From NCBI GenBank assembly GCA_038501195.1, contig JBBPUQ010000007.1:124001-188000 (forward strand): a stretch of DNA of 64,000 nt, written 5' to 3'. Shown here one piece after another: positions 57,312 to 64,000 of the stretch. The number at the start of each line of letters is the position of its first letter. Positions within the stretch are counted from its first letter, which is position 1. The position numbers were made by a program, and so were the translations under genes. Source of the DNA: Nemania diffusa (lineage: Eukaryota; Ascomycota; Sordariomycetes; Xylariales; Xylariaceae). Below the pieces are notes generated by a model, which did not search any database, was not told the DNA's origin, and saw nothing but the letters and a program-made list of their open reading frames with translations.

Positions 57312-57849
57312 AGGACCTGAAAAGAATGGTTATGTATTTCGCGATCGAAATAAACGTGCAAATAAATCTAGGGAATAATCATTTGTTCGAAAGCTTCCGT
57401 AGTACAGTCCGGTGACCAAACAACTTAGAGTCGGTATGAAGGAGGAAGATGACACCCAGGGCTGCCTGCACAGAAGTAGGACTTTTATTCAACCTGCCCT
57501 ACTTGCGTACCAGGGTTACAGGTGATCCCGAAGGAAGTGTGTCATGGCTTCGATGACTGCATTGAAGATTCCACACTGTGAGGGACAGTCTGGGTACTGG
57601 GCCGTTGCAATAAGTCGACCAACGGCTTATTAACATGCAACGCCACCCCCATCTTGCGGCCCTGAATAGAACAAAGCTGCAGCACCCATGAGTGCTATTT
57701 ACGACCGTGGGATCATGATTACAGCGCCCATCGATACTTTCGTAAGCAGACTTTCATCTGGTTTAGGATAGGATGGTAGTTTTTCATTGTACTATCATTT
57801 TTCAGATTATTGCCTCGCCATCATCAAATCCTCATCGACAGCAATCAAA
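57312..57849. promoter_or_regulatory. Divergent promoter of rhodopsin-like and P450 genes
   Basis: 538 bases between two divergent starts, no coding sequence. It may allow joint control of the two genes. Confidence 0.5.
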
Positions 57850-59628
57850 ATGGGAATTCTTCGCACGTTAGCCTACGTCGCATTGTTGCTTGTACCATAT
57901 GTAAGGCCCTCTCCGTAAATATCTAATGGTTGCAACTACTGAGGTGTTACGCAGGCTTTATTAGTGATAAGCTACCGGCTTTTCATTCATCCTCTGAGGA
58001 AATACCCCGGGCCGTTTGTTGCCAGAATAACAGATCTCTTCGGCTTTTCATATGCGGTTACCAGATCTCTCCATTTGAAAACATGGGAGGGTCATCAAAA
58101 ATATGGCGAGCTATTCTCGTATGCACATGATAATCATGTCTAACCAATTGCTCTCCAGGACCTGTAGTTAGGCATGGCCCTAACAAGCTCACTTTCAACT
58201 CTGTTCAAGCCTTTCAAGGTGAGATTGCCCGCTCATTGGTTTGGCTACGCCAGTGCTCACCACTTTGAGGTAGATATATATAGTAACGACAAAATCATCA
58301 AGTCGCACGTTTATAGCGCCTGTCAACTTGAACCTGGCATTGACAGCATCTTCAGTGTCAGGGATATGAACGATCATCGCCGCAAGAGAAAGCTCATCGG
58401 TCAAGTTCTAGCTGAACGTTCCATGCGGACATTTGAACCCTTGATGGCAGAGCAAGTGGACGTATTTCTCGGTATCTTGGCACGCGCTTCGCAAAGCTCA
58501 AGTGTAGTTGATATGTCACCATGTTGTAAGCGACTTGGTGTCGACATCGTCGGGTTGCTCACCTTCGGCCGTCCCCTCAACACCCAGACCAACCCCAGAT
58601 TCAGGTTCATGGTTGACAACCTCAGCTGGGCTAATTACCAATCCAACATTCTCTTTCAATTCCCGTTGTTGGCTAGCATGGGCGTACCGCAGATACTGTA
58701 CATCTTAAGCTACGCCGAATTTTCTAAATACATGAAACAGCTTGAGAATCTAGTCATGGGGCGCTTGGCCCAAGACCGCGATGCGCATCATGATTTGTAC
58801 TCAATCACAGGTGGCGCATTCAACACGGAGTCGCCTAAAGGTATTCAGGCTAGCGAGTTTTGGTCGGAGGCTCTGTTTTTCTTTCCTGCAGGTGCGAGGT
58901 TCACAATTTCCCCTCGAGTGTTTAAGTGCATACTAATAAGGGGCGAAATAGGGAGCGACACAGCTTCAACAGCCCTCGCGGGTTTATTCTTTTATCTGTC
59001 ACGAAATCCAAAGGTCTACGATAAACTTGCTGAGGAGATAAGATCTAATTTTTCAAAGGGATCCGAGATTCAGGGTCCACGGCTCGCGCGTTGCCAGTAT
59101 CTCCGAGCTTGTATTGACGAAACCTTGCGAATGTCATCTCCCGTCTCGGGGACCCCATGGCGTGAGTTGCATTCTGCAGAAGGCGGACCGCTCATCATTG
59201 ATGGTCATGTCATCCCACGGGGTACCCAGGTCGGGGTTAGCATCTACTCATTGCATCGGAACGAAGATTACTTCCCTGATCCTGATGTGTACTTGCCAGA
59301 GCGCTGGCTTGTGGAAGATGAAGCCGTACGAAGCAAAATGAATAGTGCCTTCGCCGCTTTTGGGTCCGGATCTCGCGGGTGTGCTGGAAAGGCCATGGCA
59401 TATTTAGAAGTCAGCTTGGTAGTAGCAAAAACGTTGTGGTACTTCGATTTTGAAAAAGCCCCAGGTAAGATAGGACAGCTTGGCGGGGGAAGCCCCGGGA
59501 AAGTTGGTCGCAGAGGAAAGGTGGACGAGTTCCAACTCTACGATACCTTCTCTTCAACTCATGAGGGACCAAATCTGGTCTTTCGCCCACGCGGTGACCA
59601 TTGGAAAGAAATTGGCATGACGGAATAA
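57850..59628 (+). CDS. Cytochrome P450 monooxygenase of the cluster
   Basis: Five exons (57850..57900, 57955..58105, 58159..58218, 58274..58891, 58952..59628) give 518 residues. The start MGILRTLAYVALLLVPYALLVISYRLFI is a membrane anchor, followed by HPLRKYPGPF. P450 motifs: I-helix FFFPAGSDTAST, ExxR in DETLR, PERW in LPERW, and the heme loop FGSGSRGCAGKAMAYLE with the Cys ligand. It would oxidise the released or cyclised PKS-NRPS product at the ER membrane. Four introns; the second has a GC donor (GCGAGC...CTCCAG, 53 nt) and yields KYG-PVVRHGPNKL, the expected P450 sequence. The I-helix intron splits AG|SDT. Confidence 0.93.
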
Positions 59629-61276
59629 AAGTTGGCTACTTTTACAACGTAGCCGGTAGTTAACTACCCCTTCCTGAATACTGTTATCAACAACTGGTAT
59701 ATTGTATTAACTTACTTGCCTATTGGGCATGCGGAGCTAGCCATTGGAGCTTGTGTATGTTACGCGCCTTCTATAATTTGTAATCCATATATCGACCCTG
59801 GTTTACCTATTCAGAAAGTCCATCATAGCTTACAGGAAAAGTCTTAAGCAAGCCACGACCCACTCAGTGTTGCTGTGATAAACAGATTCCCGCCTACGTT
59901 GTACAAGTACAATTACCTAAAAGTTCAAAGGCAATATGTCTGGTTGGTTCGGCATGTCTCTGTAATACCAAGAGTAAAAGTAAAGAGCCCCCTATTGCAT
60001 GGCATCGGCAACGGCAAAGGTTTAACGCGCCATGACGTATATCTGACCACATATTGGAATTCCCTCCCACAAACTCTCGAGCAGGCAAAGGCTAACGTCC
60101 ACAGGTCGTTCATAAAGAGGGGGCAATAAATATATGGGATACCGGCATGTGACAGCCAGCAAACCCCTTGACTAGTGTTCGGTTCCAGCCAGGTAAACTA
60201 ATATGTAGTTTGATGAAACTAGGCTGCGTAGAGGCCTTGCCCTTAAAGTCGCCACAATATACATGCAATTACTGACTGCCGTCGTTCCGTGGGGGCTAAG
60301 CCGCGGACGCTCCAGCATGAGATTGATATTGCACGAAATCTATACGTGCGGACGCCGCCCGCACATCCTCAAGAGCGGCGTAAGACTTCATATATCGAAT
60401 ACAGCTCACAATCTCAGCCATGGAAAAAGGGGCCGAGCGTTTCGCCGGAAGATATTTGAATATTTCATTGACACGTCGGGAGTTGGCCGCATCACGATCT
60501 TCACTGTCAACACGATTGCGAAGCCCGCCTTCGCGTCTAAGATGAAGATCTAGTATCCACAGCAATGATGCCCCTGAGGCTAGCTGAACAGTTCCTTGCT
60601 AAAAGAAAACATCCTTTAGCGCCCAGATGCATTGCCCTAGCCATAGAAGACATATTTTTGGGTGTCGAGTCGCTCTCCTGGGTATATGCCCCATATTAAG
60701 AGGGTTGCCTTCCTGTTGCAAGGGCGGACAGCATGGTGGCGATCGTAAAAACATTTGTGCGTAGTCAGGCTACTGCCCAAATTCCGGGACAAGGGACAGA
60801 AGAAGTCATGATGGCTTGGCGTGTTTACCTCGGGGTGTTTCATTGGAAGGTTTAATAGGCCGGGTAAACGTTATACAGCCAGAACGTAACCAAGCAGCTC
60901 AGCCGATCAATCAGCGCGCGGAAGGATCCCAAGTCAGTCTGAAAAGGGGAATCAAATCAATTAACACATCGAAAGAGGGACATCCAATCCAATCATTCTA
61001 ATGACACGAAGCCTTCGACGATATTCTGTCGGTTCGGCAGTTCCGGCCAACTTCGCTGCACAACACCCTGTCACGATGCATAAGGATGGCACGACAACAT
61101 GATAGCATCCCCGGGTTTTCTATTTTAATTTCCAGCGCGCATCCTTTCTTTTCTTCGAGCTTGCCTTCCCAGGAAGAAACAGAACAGACCACCGTTTGTT
61201 GTCAAGTGTTCTAGGCTACACATCGACCGATCAGCTCTCGCCCATCGAAGGCTAGCCAGCTAAACCAAGCTTCACG
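59629..61276. other. Intergenic region, probable right edge of the cluster
   Basis: About 1.6 kb. A minus-strand frame at 60296-60565 (89 codons, rich in Arg/Ala/Ser) is not recognised, has no splice partner that I could find, and is not accepted as a gene. The last 150 bases before 61277 are leader sequence. Confidence 0.5.
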
Positions 61277-62554
61277 ATGCAGTTGACAGCCCTCGCTGCC
61301 GCCGCGCTGCTGGCGCAGAATGCCGCAGCCCAGTTCAACATGCTGCGCTTTGCGTGCTCCCAGCTCGTCGTCGACCGTGTCGACCCTCTCGTGAACCCGG
61401 GCATGACATACACGCCTCATCTGCACCAGATTGTCGGTGGAAACTCGTTCAACGTCACCATGGACCCGACCACCCACGATCTCGCGACCTCGACTTGCAC
61501 TTCGTGCTCGTTCAAGCAGGACAAGTCCAACTACTGGACAGCAGTCATGTTCTACAAGGCAAAGAACGGAACATACAAGCGTGTGCCTCAGATCGGCAAC
61601 GGCGGCCCCCAGGGCAAACTTGTCAACAAGGGCGGTCTCGATGTCTACTACATTCCCAGCGGCAAGGTCACAGCCTTCAAGAAGGTGAGAATCTGATCTG
61701 ATCTTTCTGAAAATGCGCCAACGGACTAATGGAAATCATAGGGTTTCCGCATGTTGGCTGGTAACGCTGCCAACACCGACCCCAACAAGACACCAAAGGC
61801 CAACATCTGCCATCGTTGCTGGACCTCCTACACTGACAACCCATTCGTTGGCGGTGCCCCCTGCACTGGATCTGACACCGTTGATATTCCCAAGGCAAAG
61901 AACTGCAAGATGATCCGACAGACCATCATCTTCCCGACGTAAGTTTCCACAGATGCTAATCCCCTCCTTTTTCACAAAAAAAAAAATCGACTTTGAAACG
62001 AACTGAACTAATCAATCTATGCCCACAGCTGCTGGGACGGCAAGAACCTCGACAGCCCAGACCACCAGTCCCACGTCGCCTACAGCTCCGGCTCGGGCGC
62101 GACGGGCGGCGGCGCCTGCCCGTCGACGCACCCGGTCAAGCTGCCGCAGATCATGTACGAGCTCATGTGGGACGTGCACGAGTTCGCCGACTCGGCCGAC
62201 TTCCCCACGGACGGCTCGAACCCGTACATCTACAGCATGAACGTCGGCGGCTCGGCCGCCCACGGCGACTACGTCTTCGGCTGGGAGGGCGACACCCTGC
62301 AGAAGGCCATGGACAACTCGTGCAACCTCAACACCGACTGCCCCCGCGCCGGCATCACCGCCCAGCCCGAGTCCGTCTACAGCGCCTGCACCATGAAGCA
62401 GCAGGCTCCCGAGTCGGTCGATGGCTGTAAGTTGGACGCGTTCTTTCCCCCTTAGCCTATTTTCTCTCGGTTTCGTAAAGCCTAGAATGAAGCTGACAAC
62501 TGGACTCTAGGGCTATCCGCGCTCCCCATGGGCGAGATGGCCGTCAAGGCATAA
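61277..62554 (+). CDS. Secreted DUF1996 protein, copy B
   Basis: Four exons (61277..61684, 61742..61938, 62029..62426, 62511..62554) give 348 residues. Signal peptide MQLTALAAAALLAQNAAAQ, then the DUF1996 domain: [128 protein letters not shown] and DGWLSALPMGEMAVKA. Clearly the same family as the copy at 18464-19793, with the last intron (splitting the Trp codon of DGWL) shared and the first two introns in different places. Extracellular; function unknown. Spacing of Cys residues suggests several disulphides. Confidence 0.92.
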
Positions 62555-63501
62555 GAGCCTTGCTCATCCGACGACTTCCCTTCACTTGTGCCGTGTAACC
62601 AGACTAAGAGACCCTCGGGGATGCTGGAATAACCTGCGCTGACCCTTGGTAATTTGAATTGGAGTGGAAGGGATTGTCTCACACGCTTTGCTGCTTTTGC
62701 GAATTCTTCTGCGCGCGATAATCAGATTGCAAAACACACATTTTGATTACCTGCCTTATTACCTATAAAATCTAAATGTATTTAGAAGATATTTTCTCAT
62801 AGTCATTAAATGCTTGCATTCCGTTTCTATAGATCATACGTTGAGAATACCGTGCTTTAATAGTGATAGGTACTTAGACACAGCAATAATGACGTTAGTG
62901 ATGTTAGTGATGTGAAGGAAAGGATATATCACGTAACCCCCAACTGTTACAGATGATCTAATTTTCGTTGTTGATCTATTTTGAGTGCGTAATATGGGTG
63001 CATATCTTAGGCAGTAGATAGCCTATAGTGGTTAGATATCATGAAGTATCATAATTTATATATAATTAGAGGAGCTGTTTCTATTGAAGTCCTTTTCTCT
63101 AGTCTTATATTTTCCTTTGCTGCTGGGAGGTTCTAGATAGACTTTTGGATAATATTTATACATAGAAAGTTGTCCCCCAAGGTTATTCATTTCTTTGAAG
63201 TCTGGCATTACCTTACGCTTGCGAATCGATCTCAATTTGAACTGCTCAGTGACTTGCTCTGTCTTATACATATGAAGCTAATACATGCTTGTAGAGAATG
63301 ACCAAAGCTCCAGAGTGCAAATGCCGCGTTAACTAACCACGTAATGCCAAGTTTCATGTCCGATTCACCAAAAAAAGATATGTAACATAGGCAAGATGAG
63401 CGTATATTATGCCAAACTCTACGGCATATAATTTTAATGTGCCATGGTCTCCTCACCTTATCTCCCATCACCCATTTATCTCTTCAACAGCTCATAACAT
63501 C
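62555..63501. other. Convergent 3' spacer, AT-rich
   Basis: Between the DUF1996 copy B and the converging cytochrome-domain gene. Several short AT-rich frames on the minus strand at 63056-63471 have no recognised domain. No gene is supported. Confidence 0.55.
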
Positions 63502-64000
63502 TCACGCGTTCTGCAGTACTAGCTGGTCAAAGTCGATGTTCCCTGCTGTCGAGAAGTCGTGGTCCCAGTAGCTATATACGTCGTGGACGCTGAGCATGGC
63601 CGCGCTCGAGGCGCTGCTAGGCTTGGTCTTGGAGTAGGCGAACGCGAGGCGGTTGCTGGCGAGCGCGTTCAGCGTCTTGGTGTTGCTACCAGTCGTCGCG
63701 AATGAGCTGCACCCGCTGCACTTGGCCGTGATCTGCCAGTGTGTGCCGTTGACCTTTGTCCCCGTCTTTAGGAGCTGGATCTTCGCGCCGTCGTAGATCT
63801 GAGGCTGCGTTCGCACACTGTCGCTACGTTAGCTCCCGTTTATCAAGTAAGTGCACTCATGTGTTTGTGGCTAGGGCGGTGAAGGCGGGCTTGCCTGGTG
63901 CGCCGAACGGAGCCGACGGGTGTGGTCCCTGATGCCCAGCCGATGGTGAGGGGACAGTTAATCATCGACGCGCCCCAAGATAGGCCGGTCCAACCGACGG
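63502..64000 (-). CDS. 3' part of a cellobiose-dehydrogenase-type cytochrome-domain protein (partial)
   Basis: The gene runs past the window end. Two exon pieces are visible: 64000..63895 and 63817..63502. The encoded part reads GWTGLSWGASMINCPLTIGW, then after the intron SVRTQPQIYDGAKIQLL, VNGTHWQITAKCSGCSSF, LASNRLAFAYS, VHDVYSYWDHDFSTAGNIDFDQL and the end VLQNA. This is the C-terminal half of the beta-sandwich cytochrome domain of cellobiose dehydrogenase and related secreted hemoproteins, including the CxxC pair. The stop follows directly, so this is a stand-alone cytochrome domain without the flavin dehydrogenase part on its C-terminal side. Such proteins may donate electrons to lytic polysaccharide monooxygenases (family knowledge). 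The intron (63818..63894) has a GC donor in an AG|GCAAGC context and a CTAAC branch. Confidence 0.72.

Noticed and set aside
60296..60565. 89-codon minus-strand frame right of the P450
   Set aside because: Considered as a transcription-factor fragment, but no zinc-cluster or other DNA-binding motif is visible and no further exons could be joined.

Overview
The window is nuclear DNA of a filamentous ascomycete (Pezizomycotina, probably Sordariomycetes; the class is an inference from gene content and protein style). The evidence is short spliceosomal introns of about 50-110 nt with GTRNGY donors and CTAAC-like branch sites, GC-rich coding exons in AT-rich spacers, and ascomycete-only families (HET, SAT4-type rhodopsin-like, DUF1996, a fungal PKS-NRPS). 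Most genes are split, so single open frames understate them. I joined exons by frame, splice consensus and family motifs. All joins are read by eye, without transcript support.

0.7-17.5 kb is housekeeping and rich in mitochondrial genes: a PDAP1/HASP-type phosphoprotein, mitochondrial acyl carrier protein, the 23 kDa 2x[4Fe-4S] subunit of complex I, protein-L-isoaspartate methyltransferase, an unknown two-exon gene, the mitochondrial citrate carrier, a small Cbp6/UQCC2-like complex III assembly factor, and a Bsd2/NDFIP-type membrane adaptor.

18.4-38 kb is accessory: a secreted DUF1996 protein, a secreted Cys-containing protein of unknown function, a HET-domain protein, a UbiA-family membrane enzyme beside an ICMT-like methyltransferase, a 1438-residue unknown protein with an N-terminal Cys/His cluster, and a secreted GH29 alpha-L-fucosidase.

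38.7-59.6 kb is a compact biosynthetic gene cluster. It has a 4014-residue PKS-NRPS (KS-AT-DH-MT-degenerate ER-KR-ACP-C-A-T-R), a divergently transcribed trans-acting enoyl reductase, an alpha/beta hydrolase of the type found in cytochalasan-like clusters, a rhodopsin-like seven-helix protein and a cytochrome P450. The expected logic is: the PKS builds a reduced, methylated chain with the trans-ER, the NRPS module condenses it with one amino acid, the R domain releases it (probably as an aldehyde), the hydrolase-family protein assists ring formation, and the P450 tailors. No Diels-Alderase, cluster transcription factor or transporter is visible here.

61.2-64 kb holds a second secreted DUF1996 gene and the 3' part of a cellobiose-dehydrogenase-type cytochrome-domain gene that runs off the window end.
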